A DNA stretch of 64,000 nucleotides from Ruegeria sp. THAF57 (GTDB lineage Bacteria; Pseudomonadota; Alphaproteobacteria; Rhodobacterales; Rhodobacteraceae): assembly GCF_903914075.1 (NCBI RefSeq), contig NZ_CAIWNQ010000008.1, positions 1 through 64,000 on the forward strand, written 5' to 3'. Each line of letters begins with the position of its first letter. The first letter of the stretch is position 1. Below, piece by piece: positions 53,717 to 63,161 of the stretch. The notes beneath the pieces are model-generated. The model saw only the letters and a program-made list of their open reading frames with translations. It did no database searches and had not been told where the DNA came from. The translations under genes were made by a program, and so were the position numbers.

Positions 53717-54568
53717 TTATCTTTGGCATTGCGCGCAATAGAAGGATGAGCGACCGGACTGGGTGATTCTTTTTATGGCAGCCCCACATCCTTCGGTGCG
53801 GCAGGGGTCACCCTCGCGGCCATAGACTTCAAAGCTGTGCTGAAAATATCCAAGTTCTCCATCGGCTTGGCGGAAATCACGCAGCGATGAACCACCCGCA
53901 TCAATCGCCTCGAGAAGCACCTGACGAATGATGGGAACCATGGCACCGACACGCTGTGCAGAAATTTGACCAGCTTTTCGACGTGGCGACACTCTGGCGC
54001 GATAAAGCGCCTCGCAAACGTAGATATTTCCCAATCCGGCAACGATTCCCTGATCCAGCAGCGCGGATTTGACCGGAGTGTTCCGGCCTTTGAACGCGTC
54101 AATCAGGTGTTGCTCATGAAAGTCATTGCCCAAGGGTTCCGGCCCGAGAACCGACAGCAGCTTGTGTTCTTCAGCGGTGGCCGTGGGCAGCAAGTCCATC
54201 GCGCCGAATCTGCGCGGGTCATTGAAGGTGATCCGCGCGCCATTTTCCATGTGAAAGACGACGTGGTCGTGCTTTGCCGGCATCGGGTGATCATGCACGA
54301 ACTGCCCCAGTGGATCGCCCGACACCGTCATCCGGCCGGACATGCCCAGATGAATCAGCAAGGTCTCACCGCTGCTGAGATCCGCCAGAATGTATTTCGA
54401 ACGTCGTCGCAGCCGATCCACCCGCTGCCCGGTCAACCGTTCGGCCATCCGTTCGGGAAAAGGCCAACGCAGATCGGGGCGGTTCACATCGGCGCGTCCG
54501 ATAACGACACCCTCCATCGCCGGGGTCAAACCGCGTTTTACTGTCTCGACCTCGGGCAATTCGGGCAT
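53717..54568 (-). CDS. mutM: Formamidopyrimidine-DNA glycosylase
   Basis: This 283-residue enzyme excises 8-oxoguanine and ring-opened purines and then cuts the AP site. The start at 54568 gives [13 protein letters not shown], where Pro2 is the catalytic base after Met removal and Glu3 follows. The helix-two-turn-helix region has [17 protein letters not shown]. The C-terminal zinc finger has CRTEGC and YCAQC. A longer frame upstream has no family character. The gene is divergent from ubiE with an 86-bp gap. Confidence 0.96.
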   Translation of the reverse strand: MPELPEVETVKRGLTPAMEGVVIGRADVNRPDLRWPFPERMAERLTGQRVDRLRRRSKYILADLSSGETLLIHLGMSGRMTVSGDPLGQFVHDHPMPAKHDHVVFHMENGARITFNDPRRFGAMDLLPTATAEEHKLLSVLGPEPLGNDFHEQHLIDAFKGRNTPVKSALLDQGIVAGLGNIYVCEALYRARVSPRRKAGQISAQRVGAMVPIIRQVLLEAIDAGGSSLRDFRQADGELGYFQHSFEVYGREGDPCRTEGCGAAIKRITQSGRSSFYCAQCQR

Positions 54569-54654
54569 TACTTGGCTCCTATTCCAAAGGGCCGCATTGT
54601 GCCCAATACCAATGGCCCTATAACAGAGGCGAAATTCGACAAACGGCAAGGCAA

Positions 54655-55407
54655 ATGTCCGACACCAACGACAAGACCACACATTTCGGGTTCGAAACCG
54701 TGCGCGAGGCTGAAAAGGCCGGGCGCGTGCAGGGCGTGTTTAACTCGGTCGCCTCGAAATATGACGTGATGAACGATGTCATGTCGATGGGAATCCACCG
54801 GGTCTGGAAAGACGCGATGATGGATTGGCTGGCCCCGCGCCCCGGCCAACGCCTGCTGGATGTGGCGGGCGGCACGGGGGACATTTCCTTCCGCTTCCTC
54901 AAACGCGCGGGCCACGGCCACGCCACCGTGCTGGACCTGACCGAGCCGATGCTGGTCGAAGGCCGCCAGCGCGCCGAAGCCGATCAGATGTCGGACAGTC
55001 TGAACTGGGTGGTGGGCGACGCCATGTCCCTGCCGTTCGAGGACAACACGTTCGACGTCTACACGATCTCATTCGGCATCCGAAACGTCACCCGCCCGCA
55101 GGAGGCACTGAACGAGGCGTTCCGCGTGCTGAAACCCGGTGGCCGCCTAATGGTGCTGGAATTCAGCCAGTTGCCGAATGACGGGCTGCAAAAGCTCTAT
55201 GACCTCTACAGCTTCAACGTGATCCCTCGCATGGGCAAACTGATCGCCAATGATTACGACAGCTATCAGTACCTGGTAGAATCCATCCGCAAGTTCCCCG
55301 ATCAGGAAACGTTTCTGGGCATGGTCCGCGCCGCAGGGTTCGAGAACGCGAAATACCGCAACCTGAGCATGGGTATCGCCGCCTTGCATTCCGGTTGGAA
55401 GATCTGA
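54655..55407 (+). CDS. ubiE: Ubiquinone/menaquinone biosynthesis C-methyltransferase
   Basis: This 250-residue SAM-dependent methyltransferase acts on the quinone ring (demethoxy-ubiquinol step). SAM motifs are [17 protein letters not shown] (motif I), the [10 protein letters not shown] post-motif, and [13 protein letters not shown] and [12 protein letters not shown], all typical of UbiE. It overlaps ubiB by one base (TGATG), so the two are coupled. Length is normal. Confidence 0.96.
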   Translation: MSDTNDKTTHFGFETVREAEKAGRVQGVFNSVASKYDVMNDVMSMGIHRVWKDAMMDWLAPRPGQRLLDVAGGTGDISFRFLKRAGHGHATVLDLTEPMLVEGRQRAEADQMSDSLNWVVGDAMSLPFEDNTFDVYTISFGIRNVTRPQEALNEAFRVLKPGGRLMVLEFSQLPNDGLQKLYDLYSFNVIPRMGKLIANDYDSYQYLVESIRKFPDQETFLGMVRAAGFENAKYRNLSMGIAALHSGWKI

Positions 55408-56936
55408 TGCGCGGCCCCCATAACATCATCCGCCTGATCCGCACAGGTGCCACGTTCGAACGCACCGGTGCGATGAATGTGGTGCTTGACGCATTCGAGG
55501 CTCCAAAAGCTCTGCGCGTTCTTGCGCACACTTTAGGCAAACCGTTCCAGTGGCTCGGGTATAAGGGCGATCCGTCGATGCCACCGGCCACCCGCGCGCT
55601 CACGGCGCTGGGTCCGGCATATATCAAATTTGGCCAGGTTCTCTCGACCCGCCCCGATGTCGTCGGCAACGAATTGGCCGAACAACTGCGCGTCCTCCAG
55701 GACAAACTGCCCCCCTTTCCCAAGGCCGAGGCCATGGCCGAAGTCGAAAAGGAATTGGGACAACCCGTTTCGAATATATTCGACGAATTCAGCGAACCCA
55801 TTGCTGCCGCATCCATCGCCCAGGTTCACAAGGCAAAGCTGACCAGCACCGGCGAAGATGTCGCCGTCAAAGTCCTGCGCCCCGGGATCGAGCGCGCCTT
55901 CCGCAGGGACGTCGACGCCTTCTATTTCGCGGCACGCATCGTACAACTGTTTGCCCCAGGCGCGCGCCGCCTGCGACCCATGGAAGTGATCGAACATTTC
56001 GACGGCGTCGTGCGGGGTGAGCTTGATCTGCGTCTCGAAAGCGCCGCCGCCTCGGAATACGCCGCCAATACCAAGGACGATACCGGGTTTTGGCTGCCCC
56101 CTGTGGTCTGGTCCCTGTCCGCGCGTCGGGTCATGACCCTCAGTTGGGCCGACGGCATACCGCTAGGCGACAATGACGCGCTGGATGCGGCCAATCATAA
56201 CCGCCGCGATCTTGGCGAGCGCGTATTGCGTCTGTTCCTGCTGCACGCTTTGCGCGACGGTTTTTTTCATGCCGATATGCATCAGGGCAACCTCAAGGTC
56301 GCCGCCAATGGTGATATCATTGCCTATGACTACGGGATCATGGGCCATATCGACGAATACACCCGCCGGGTCTATGCCGAGATCCTCTTTGGCTTCATCC
56401 GTCGCGACTATAAACGCGTGGCCGAGGTCCATTTCGAAGCGGGCTACGTTCCCGCCGACAGGGATGTCGACGAATTTGCCCGCGCCCTGCGCGCGGTCGG
56501 AGAACCCATCTTTGGAATGGACGCCACCCATATCTCAATGGGCCGCCTGCTGAATTACCTGTTCGAAGTCACCGAACGGTTCGGCATGGAAACCCGCACC
56601 GAATTGATCCTGTTGCAGCGCACAATGGTGGTGGTCGAAGGTGTCGCGCGCTCGCTTGACCCGCAAGTCAACATCTGGGAAGTCGCCCGCCCCGTGGTCG
56701 AGGACTACATCAAGCAATCCATCGGCCCGCGCGCGGCCCTGCGCGACTTCGGAAAAACGGCCATGGTTCTGGCCCGCTTTGGCCCTCGCCTGCCGGCTCT
56801 GGTGGAAAACGCACTGATCTCACAAACCCAGAAGGACGAACCGAGACCCCCCCGCTTCTGGTCAATGGCGCTTCCAGCGACCATCGGCGCAGCCGCGGGC
56901 GCGGTTCTCGTTCTGATCGTGAACGCGCTCAGCTAA
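55407..56936 (+). CDS. ubiB: UbiB, atypical kinase-like ubiquinone biosynthesis protein
   Basis: This 509-residue protein of the ABC1/ADCK/UbiB family is needed for normal ubiquinone synthesis, probably as an ATPase or unorthodox kinase at the inner membrane. It has the KxGQ motif in AYIKFGQVLSTRPDVVG, AAASIAQVHKAKL, and the kinase-core sites HADMHQGNLKV and DYGIMGHI. The C-terminal hydrophobic segment GAAAGAVLVLIVNAL anchors it. The start at 55407 is set by the overlap with the ubiE stop. Length is normal. Confidence 0.94.
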   Translation: MRGPHNIIRLIRTGATFERTGAMNVVLDAFEAPKALRVLAHTLGKPFQWLGYKGDPSMPPATRALTALGPAYIKFGQVLSTRPDVVGNELAEQLRVLQDKLPPFPKAEAMAEVEKELGQPVSNIFDEFSEPIAAASIAQVHKAKLTSTGEDVAVKVLRPGIERAFRRDVDAFYFAARIVQLFAPGARRLRPMEVIEHFDGVVRGELDLRLESAAASEYAANTKDDTGFWLPPVVWSLSARRVMTLSWADGIPLGDNDALDAANHNRRDLGERVLRLFLLHALRDGFFHADMHQGNLKVAANGDIIAYDYGIMGHIDEYTRRVYAEILFGFIRRDYKRVAEVHFEAGYVPADRDVDEFARALRAVGEPIFGMDATHISMGRLLNYLFEVTERFGMETRTELILLQRTMVVVEGVARSLDPQVNIWEVARPVVEDYIKQSIGPRAALRDFGKTAMVLARFGPRLPALVENALISQTQKDEPRPPRFWSMALPATIGAAAGAVLVLIVNALS

Positions 56937-56962
56937 AACCGATCGGCCCCTTCATCTGGCCC

Positions 56963-57021
56963 AAAATATCCTCGGGGGGAATCGCGCCCAAAGGTGCGAT
57001 GGGGGGGCAGACAGCCCCCCG
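56963..57021 (-). repeat. Rhodobacteraceae-type intergenic repeat/hairpin
   Basis: AAAATATCCTCGGGGGGA, a spacer GCGCCCAAAGGTGCG, then GGGGGG-CAGACAG-CCCCCC. Elements of this build (AAATAYYCC-GGGGG followed by a G-run/C-run hairpin) are, from memory, common between genes in this family. It is also placed to act as a terminator of the minus-strand thiolase gene. A shorter relative is at 49058-49079 (AAATACTTCCGCCGGAGGC). Confidence 0.5.
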
Positions 57022-57034
57022 CCAACTTCTCAAA

Positions 57035-58210
57035 TCAGAGCAGTTCAAAGGCAATGGCGATCCCCTGACCACCGCCGATGCACATCGTCACCAGACCTTT
57101 GGACCCACCGATCCGCTCCAGTTCATACAGTGTTTTCAGCGTGATGATTGCACCAGTCGCCCCGACAGGGTGACCCAATGCAATCGCGCCGCCGTTCGGG
57201 TTAACCTTGGCAGTATCCAGCCCCAGTTCGTTGTTGACGGCAATCGCCTGCGACGCAAAGGCTTCGTTGCTTTCGATCACGTCAAAATCCTCGACCGTCA
57301 AGCCAGTGCGCGCCAGCAGGTTCTGCACCGCAGGCACCGGACCGATGCCCATCACTTCGGGCCGCACACCCGCGTGGCCATAGCCCAGAATACGCGCTTT
57401 CGGCTTCAGACCGGCTTTCTCAGCCGCCTCCGCCGTCGCCAAAACCATCGCGGCTGCGCCGTCATTGATGCCCGAGGCATTGCCTGCCGTCACACGACCG
57501 TCCTTCTTGAACGCCGGACGCAACCCGGCCAGCGCCTCGATCGAGGTCGCCTTGGGGTGCTCATCAACCATGAAGTCCACCATGTCGCGCTTGACCTTGA
57601 CCTGAACCGGCGTGATTTGGCTTTGGAAATATCCGGCCTCAATGGCCGCCGCAGCACGGGTTTGGCTGGTCAGTGCGAACGCATCCATCTGCTCGCGTGT
57701 CACCTGATGTTCGTCCGCCACGTTTTCGGCCGTCACACCCATGTGCCCAGTGCCAAACGGGCAGTTCAGCGCTCCCAGCATCATGTCCAACGATGTAACG
57801 TCGCCCATTTTCGCGCCCCAACGTGCCTGCGGCACGATGTACGGGCTGCGCGACATGCTCTCGGCGCCACCAGCGACTGCGAATTCGGCATCGCCCAACA
57901 TCAGCGATTGCACCGCCGACACAATCGCCTGCGCACCCGAACCACACAGGCGGTTCACGTTCATCGCCGGAGTTTCGACCGGGATACCCGCCTGCTTCGC
58001 CGCCGCACGAGACAGATACATATCGCGCGGTTCGGTGTTTATCACATGGCCGAAAACCACGTTGCCGATCTGGCCACCCTCGACGCCCGACTTCTCCATC
58101 GCGGCTTCGGTCACTACAGTTGCCAGATCAATCGGCGCGGTCGAGGACAACGCTCCGCCGAACGTTCCAACAGCCGTACGGGCCCCATCCAGAATGACGA
58201 TATCTTTCAT
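57035..58210 (-). CDS. Acetyl-CoA acetyltransferase (thiolase II family)
   Basis: This 391-residue tetrameric thiolase condenses or cleaves acetoacetyl-CoA. Active sites: NVNRLCGSGAQAIVSA (nucleophilic Cys), LGHPVGATGA (His) and VTMCIGGGQGIAIAFE (second Cys) near the C-terminus. The start at 58210 (MKDIVILDGART) is chosen over the longer frame, as GGAGAAGAC lies upstream. No phaB or atoDA genes are close, so the pathway (PHB, ketone bodies or beta-oxidation) is open. It is divergent from an XRE-cupin gene. Confidence 0.94.
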   Translation of the reverse strand: MKDIVILDGARTAVGTFGGALSSTAPIDLATVVTEAAMEKSGVEGGQIGNVVFGHVINTEPRDMYLSRAAAKQAGIPVETPAMNVNRLCGSGAQAIVSAVQSLMLGDAEFAVAGGAESMSRSPYIVPQARWGAKMGDVTSLDMMLGALNCPFGTGHMGVTAENVADEHQVTREQMDAFALTSQTRAAAAIEAGYFQSQITPVQVKVKRDMVDFMVDEHPKATSIEALAGLRPAFKKDGRVTAGNASGINDGAAAMVLATAEAAEKAGLKPKARILGYGHAGVRPEVMGIGPVPAVQNLLARTGLTVEDFDVIESNEAFASQAIAVNNELGLDTAKVNPNGGAIALGHPVGATGAIITLKTLYELERIGGSKGLVTMCIGGGQGIAIAFELL

Positions 58211-58328
58211 GTGTCTTCTCCTCTTGGAATTGGCGCCACTATGCATCTGCAGCACAAAGCTGTCCCATAGGACGTACCGTCACAAGCAGAATTGACAAGC
58301 CATCCTGAAAAGCGCATCAGATTCCGCC

Positions 58329-58892
58329 ATGACGGAAAAATCAGACGGTATCCTGACACGGCTGCCCACCCGCCTGAAAGAAGCGCGCCGCGCCAAGGGC
58401 CTGTCCCTCGAAGCGGTCGCCAACCTCAGCGGTGTGTCCCGGTCCATGGTCAGTCAGATCGAACGGGGCGAGAGCAGCCCAACAATATCGACCCTGTGGA
58501 ATTTGACCCGGGCCCTTCAGGTAGATTTTGCAGGTTTATTGGAGGAATCTGACAGCGCCGATCAAATCGAAGTTCTGCGCAGCGCAGAGGTGCCCAGCAT
58601 CGACAATATGGGCCAGAACTGCCGTATTCGCATCCTCTCGCCGCCCGAAGAAGCAGGCGGCCACGAGGTCTATGATATCTACTTTGAGCAAGATGGCGGG
58701 CTGACCAGCCAGCCCCACGCGCGGGGCGCGCGCGAGCAACTGACAGTGCTGGAAGGCGCGGTTCGCATCACATCCGGGTCCGCCACCCGCGATCTGAAAC
58801 AGGGTGACACGGCACGATATGCCGCGGACGTTGCCCATTCGATCACCGCCGAAGGTACCGCCAGAGTTTTTCTTATCGTCAAAAACGCCTGA
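58329..58892 (+). CDS. XRE-family regulator with cupin domain (second in window)
   Basis: This is a 187-residue regulator. HTH (about 15-65) has LSLEAVANLSGVSRSMVSQ and a following IERGESSPT. The cupin half (about 115-185) has HARGAREQLTVLEGAVRIT and DTARYAADVAHSI. It has the same architecture as the protein at 11669 but is clearly diverged. It sits 108 bp upstream of kbl-tdh on the same strand and divergent from the thiolase gene, so it could control either. In other bacteria such regulators sit beside amino-acid catabolism genes. Confidence 0.88.
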   Translation: MTEKSDGILTRLPTRLKEARRAKGLSLEAVANLSGVSRSMVSQIERGESSPTISTLWNLTRALQVDFAGLLEESDSADQIEVLRSAEVPSIDNMGQNCRIRILSPPEEAGGHEVYDIYFEQDGGLTSQPHARGAREQLTVLEGAVRITSGSATRDLKQGDTARYAADVAHSITAEGTARVFLIVKNA

Positions 58893-59000
58893 ACTGGCAA
58901 AAATCCGCCTTCACGGAAATTTTTCCGTCATTATGTCGATCCCCTATTTGGGAATTTCATCCGCTATGTTAGATACGCGACTCAGAGCAAGGAGATCGCC

Positions 59001-60185
59001 ATGGCTGATACGTTCCTGTCCCACGTCACGGACACCCTCGCGCAGATCGAAGCGGAAGGTCTGTATAAACGCGAGCGCATGATCACCTCACCTCAGGGCG
59101 GAGAAATCACGGTAGGTGGCAAGCAGGTCATCAACCTGTGCGCCAACAATTATCTGGGGCTGGCCGATCACCCGGCGTTGATCGACGCGGCCAAAGGCGC
59201 GATGGAGCCCAAAGGGTTCGGCATGGCCTCGGTCCGGTTTATCTGTGGCACGCAGGATATTCACCGCGAATTGGAGCAGAAGCTGGCACAGTTCCTGAAC
59301 AAGGATGATGCGATCCTGTTTGCCGCTTGTTTCGACGCAAATGGCGGGTTGTTTGAACCCCTTCTGGGCCCCGATGACGCGATTATCTCGGACAGTCTGA
59401 ACCATGCCTCAATCATCGACGGGGTGCGCCTGTGTAAGGCGAAACGCTATCGGTACATGAACAATGACATGAACGATCTTGAGGCCTGGCTGAAACAGGC
59501 GCGCGCGGATGGGGCGCGGCATATCATGATTGCCACGGACGGCGTGTTCTCGATGGATGGTTATCTGGCCAACCTTCCGAAGATCCGCGAACTAGCTGAC
59601 AAGTACGACGCCATCGTCATGGTCGACGATTGCCACGCCACCGGCTTCATGGGACCGAACGGCGCGGGGACGCCGGATCATTTCGGTGTTGATGTGGACA
59701 TCCTGACGGGAACCCTGGGCAAGGCACTTGGGGGGGCAATCGGCGGTTACATCGCTGGGCCGCAGCCAGTGATCGACCTGCTGCGGCAGCGGGCGCGGCC
59801 CTATCTGTTCTCGAACTCGCTGCCGCCATCCATTGTGGCCGCTGGGCTAGAGGCCATTCGCCTTGTCAACGACGGCGCAGACCTGCGCGCCCGGCTGTTC
59901 GAAAACGCAAACTACTGGCGGGCCGGTCTGGAAAAACTGGGATTTGACCTGCTGCCCGGTGAACACCCGATCATCCCGGTGATGCTGGGCGAAGCGACGC
60001 TGGCACAGGATATGGCCGCGCGACTATTTGATGAGGGCGTCTATGTCTCGGGCTTTTTCTTCCCGGTCGTCCCACGCGGACAGGCCCGGATCAGAACCCA
60101 GATGAACGCCGCTCTGACCCGTGACGAGTTGGACCGCGCGCTGGCCGCCTTTGGCAAGGTTGGCAGCGAACTGGGAGTGATCTGA
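59001..60185 (+). CDS. kbl: 2-amino-3-ketobutyrate CoA ligase (glycine C-acetyltransferase)
   Basis: This 394-residue PLP enzyme cleaves 2-amino-3-oxobutyrate with CoA to glycine and acetyl-CoA. PLP lysine is in [34 protein letters not shown] and [14 protein letters not shown] are diagnostic of the Kbl branch of the alpha-oxoamine synthases. Its TGA overlaps the tdh ATG (TGATG), so both are translated together. AAGGAG lies 8 bases upstream. Length is normal. Confidence 0.96.
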   Translation: MADTFLSHVTDTLAQIEAEGLYKRERMITSPQGGEITVGGKQVINLCANNYLGLADHPALIDAAKGAMEPKGFGMASVRFICGTQDIHRELEQKLAQFLNKDDAILFAACFDANGGLFEPLLGPDDAIISDSLNHASIIDGVRLCKAKRYRYMNNDMNDLEAWLKQARADGARHIMIATDGVFSMDGYLANLPKIRELADKYDAIVMVDDCHATGFMGPNGAGTPDHFGVDVDILTGTLGKALGGAIGGYIAGPQPVIDLLRQRARPYLFSNSLPPSIVAAGLEAIRLVNDGADLRARLFENANYWRAGLEKLGFDLLPGEHPIIPVMLGEATLAQDMAARLFDEGVYVSGFFFPVVPRGQARIRTQMNAALTRDELDRALAAFGKVGSELGVI

Positions 60186-61228
60186 TGCACCCCAACACCA
60201 TGAAAGCGCTTGAGAAATCCAAGCCTGAAGAAGGTCTTTGGATGGTGCAAGCCCCGGTCCCCGAGATCGGCCCGGACGAGGTTCTGATCCGCGTCAACAA
60301 GACGGGCATCTGCGGTACAGACATTCACATCTGGAACTGGGACGAATGGGCCGCAGCTACCGTTCCGGTACCCATGATCACTGGCCACGAATTCGCCGGC
60401 GAGATCGTCGAGATCGGGCGCAATGTGGCTGGGCTTGAGGTTGGCCAGCGTTGCTCGGGCGAGGGCCATCTGATCACCAATGACAGCCGTCAAAGCCGCG
60501 CCGGAAAGTTCCACCTAGACCCCGGCACGCGCGGTATCGGTGTGAATGAGCAGGGGGCCTTTGCGCAGTATCTTAAGCTGCCTGCCTTCAACGTGGTCCC
60601 TCTGCCTGACGACGTGCCAGACGAAATCGGTGCCATTCTTGACCCGCTGGGAAACGCTGTTCACACCGCGCTCAGTTTTGATTTGCTGGGCGAGGATGTT
60701 CTGATCACTGGCGCGGGGCCAATCGGTATCATGGCAGCCGCTGTCGCCCGCCATGCCGGTGCGCGACACGTAGTGATCACCGACATCAACCCCGACCGCC
60801 TGAAACTGGCCGAACATGTGGTGCCCACCGTGCGAACAGTCGATGTTTCCCGCGAGGACCTACAGGACGTCATTTCAGACCTTGGCATGACGCAGGGGTT
60901 TGATGTGGGGTTGGAAATGTCAGGCTCGCAAGCCGCGCTGGATCAGATGGTCGAGGCACTGGTGATGGGCGGCAAGATCGCACTGCTGGGGATACCGCCC
61001 GGCAAGTCGCCTGTGGACTGGTCACGCATCGTGTTCAAGGCCATCACCATCAAGGGTGTCTATGGCCGCGAGATGTTCGAGACATGGTACAAGATGATCG
61101 CCATGTTGCAGAACGGATTGGATGTCAGCCGGGTCATCACGCATCGGTTCAGGGTCGTCGACTTTGCCCAAGGGTTTGCCGCCATGAAATCCGGGCAATC
61201 CGGCAAGGTGGTGCTGGACTGGACCTGA
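60185..61228 (+). CDS. tdh: L-threonine 3-dehydrogenase, structural zinc site lost
   Basis: This 347-residue zinc medium-chain dehydrogenase oxidises threonine to 2-amino-3-oxobutyrate. Catalytic zinc residues are present: [10 protein letters not shown] and [14 protein letters not shown] loop is [14 protein letters not shown]. Where E. coli Tdh has four cysteines for a structural zinc just after SGEGH, this protein reads [18 protein letters not shown] with no cysteine, so that zinc must be absent. [17 protein letters not shown] continues normally. The overlap with kbl suggests the start at 60185. The second Met (60200) is an alternative. Confidence 0.94.
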   Translation: MHPNTMKALEKSKPEEGLWMVQAPVPEIGPDEVLIRVNKTGICGTDIHIWNWDEWAAATVPVPMITGHEFAGEIVEIGRNVAGLEVGQRCSGEGHLITNDSRQSRAGKFHLDPGTRGIGVNEQGAFAQYLKLPAFNVVPLPDDVPDEIGAILDPLGNAVHTALSFDLLGEDVLITGAGPIGIMAAAVARHAGARHVVITDINPDRLKLAEHVVPTVRTVDVSREDLQDVISDLGMTQGFDVGLEMSGSQAALDQMVEALVMGGKIALLGIPPGKSPVDWSRIVFKAITIKGVYGREMFETWYKMIAMLQNGLDVSRVITHRFRVVDFAQGFAAMKSGQSGKVVLDWT

Positions 61229-61291
61229 CGCTCTGGCACCGCACGAAATTTGACCCTAAACATAGGGCGAACCCGGCGGTTGGAGGAGCAC

Positions 61292-62170
61292 ATGAGCGAC
61301 AATGACAGGTATCTGGAACGCGGGATCGAGGACTCTCTGGTCACCGATTTCGCGGACACCCACCGCAAGAGTTACGGGGATTTCCTGCAGCTCAAGACCC
61401 TGCTGAACCTGCAAAAGACCTTTCAGGACCCAGCCCAACCCGATGAGATGCTGTTCATCATCATCCATCAGGTCAGCGAGTTGTGGCTGAAATTGATGCA
61501 TCACCAACTGGTCGAGGTGCGCCGGTTTCTGCAGCAGGACGAGTTTGGCCCCGCGATGAAGAACCTTGACCGGGTAAAAGCCATCCAGCGACAGTTTATC
61601 GCGTCGTGGGAAACACTTCTGACCATGACTCCTGCCGATTACATGACTTTCCGGCAGGCCTTGGGCAGCTCGTCCGGCTTCCAAAGCTATGGCTACCGCC
61701 AGATCGAGTTCATTCTGGGCAACAAGGACGCCGCGACCCTGAAGGTTCACGCGCATGATCCCGAAGTAATGGAAATGCTGTCCGCTGCCCTTACCAAACC
61801 TTCGCTATATGACGAAGTCCTCCACATGATGGCGCGGCAAGGGTTCGATGTGCCGGACGACTTGCTGAACCGCGACTATGCGCAGCCATACTCCGGTGAC
61901 CCGCGCATCGTGAAGCTGTGGGTGCAAGTCTTCCGCGACACGAACACATATTGGGATCTCTATGCGCTGGCCGAAAAACTGATGGATGTGGAGTCCTTGT
62001 TTCAACGCTGGCGTTTTGACCATGTCACCGCGGTTGAGCGCGTGATAGGTAACCAACCCGGCACCGGTGGCTCCAGCGGTGTGTCCTTTCTGCGCAAGGC
62101 CTTGGAATTGCGGTTTTTCCATGATCTCTACGATGTACGTACCGAACTGATGTATGCCGAGCAGGAGTAA
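61292..62170 (+). CDS. kynA: Tryptophan 2,3-dioxygenase
   Basis: This 292-residue haem enzyme converts tryptophan to N-formylkynurenine, the first step of the kynurenine path. SYGDFLQLKTLLNLQKT and FQSYGYRQIEFILGNKD are strong family signatures, and GTGGSSGVSFLRKAL near the C-terminus is the substrate-loop region. The start at 61292 has GGAGGAGCAC. The next gene, probably the formamidase, begins 3 bp downstream of the stop. Confidence 0.96.
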   Translation: MSDNDRYLERGIEDSLVTDFADTHRKSYGDFLQLKTLLNLQKTFQDPAQPDEMLFIIIHQVSELWLKLMHHQLVEVRRFLQQDEFGPAMKNLDRVKAIQRQFIASWETLLTMTPADYMTFRQALGSSSGFQSYGYRQIEFILGNKDAATLKVHAHDPEVMEMLSAALTKPSLYDEVLHMMARQGFDVPDDLLNRDYAQPYSGDPRIVKLWVQVFRDTNTYWDLYALAEKLMDVESLFQRWRFDHVTAVERVIGNQPGTGGSSGVSFLRKALELRFFHDLYDVRTELMYAEQE

Positions 62171-62173
62171 GTG

Positions 62174-63001
62174 ATGCTGTACCGGGGTTTCACACAGGAA
62201 GAACTGGATCAGGAATATTCACCCCGTTCGATGATCGGCGGCGACCTGACACCTTATGTCGACAGTTGGGCTGCACTCAGCGCGCAGCATCGGGCGCATA
62301 TGGAATGCCACGAGAACCTCGCTTACGGCGACAGCCCGTCGCAGGTTCTGGATTTCTTTCCAGCAAAAGGCACCGGCGCGCCGCTGCACGTGTTTATCCA
62401 CGGCGGCTATTGGCAAGCGATCAGCCAGCGCGAATCCGCGATGATGGCCCCGGCCCTGATCGAGGCCGAACAGTCCTTTGCGACCTTGAACTATACGCTG
62501 GCCCCGAACGCGCGGATCGGCGACATGATCGAGGAATGCCGCACTGCGATACTCTGGCTGGCGGCGAACGCCCCCCGCTTGGGCTATGACCCTTCCCGCG
62601 TGACACTGTCCGGCCACAGCGCCGGGGCGCATCTGGCCAGCATGGTCATGGCAACGTCCGCCGACGCGCTGGCGCGCGCGGGACTGCGCGTGCGCGAGGT
62701 GATCCTGATCAGCGGGGTCTATGATCTGGAGCCGATCAGCCTGACACCGGTCAACGACCCGCTGCAACTAACCCCGGTCGAGGTCCACGACCTGTCGCCC
62801 ATCCGGCGCCTTCCGGCCCCCGGCCCACGCTATCGCGTGACCGTAGGCGAGCGCGACACGCCCGAGTTCATCCGCCAAAGCCGACACTACGCGGAACTTT
62901 TGCGAAAGGCCGGGCATTCGGTGAGTTTTGACCTGCAAAATGGGGTGCATCATTTCGACATCGTCATGCATCCGGGGACGTTTTTGGCGGCGACAAAATA
63001 G
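62174..63001 (+). CDS. Arylformamidase-like alpha/beta hydrolase
   Basis: This 275-residue hydrolase of the HSL/AFMID type has the oxyanion motif FIHGGYWQAIS and nucleophile elbow SGHSAGAHLA; the aspartate is in VTVGERDTPEF and the histidine in NGVHHFDIV. Coupling to kynA makes it the likely N-formylkynurenine formamidase, done by a serine hydrolase as in eukaryotes rather than by the metal-dependent KynB found in many bacteria. The start is ATG 62174, with CAGGAG upstream. A GTG at 62171 is also in frame. Confidence 0.85.
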   Translation: MLYRGFTQEELDQEYSPRSMIGGDLTPYVDSWAALSAQHRAHMECHENLAYGDSPSQVLDFFPAKGTGAPLHVFIHGGYWQAISQRESAMMAPALIEAEQSFATLNYTLAPNARIGDMIEECRTAILWLAANAPRLGYDPSRVTLSGHSAGAHLASMVMATSADALARAGLRVREVILISGVYDLEPISLTPVNDPLQLTPVEVHDLSPIRRLPAPGPRYRVTVGERDTPEFIRQSRHYAELLRKAGHSVSFDLQNGVHHFDIVMHPGTFLAATK

Positions 63002-63161
63002 CCAACGGCATTTTCTGCAACGCCAGGAACGTCTGGTTCGAGCCTAAAGCGGTCACGCAAAAGCGAAAATATAAACCCAAGTTACCATCGCTCACTGCGA
63101 CCCGGTTTTATGTTAAGGTAAGCAGGCACCAAGTAGAGATTGTTAGTTCGGAGCGACAAAG

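Noticed and set aside
56999-58270. A 423-codon frame on the plus strand opposite the thiolase gene
   Set aside because: It is an antisense shadow of the thiolase, rich in His/Arg as such shadows are, with no motif.
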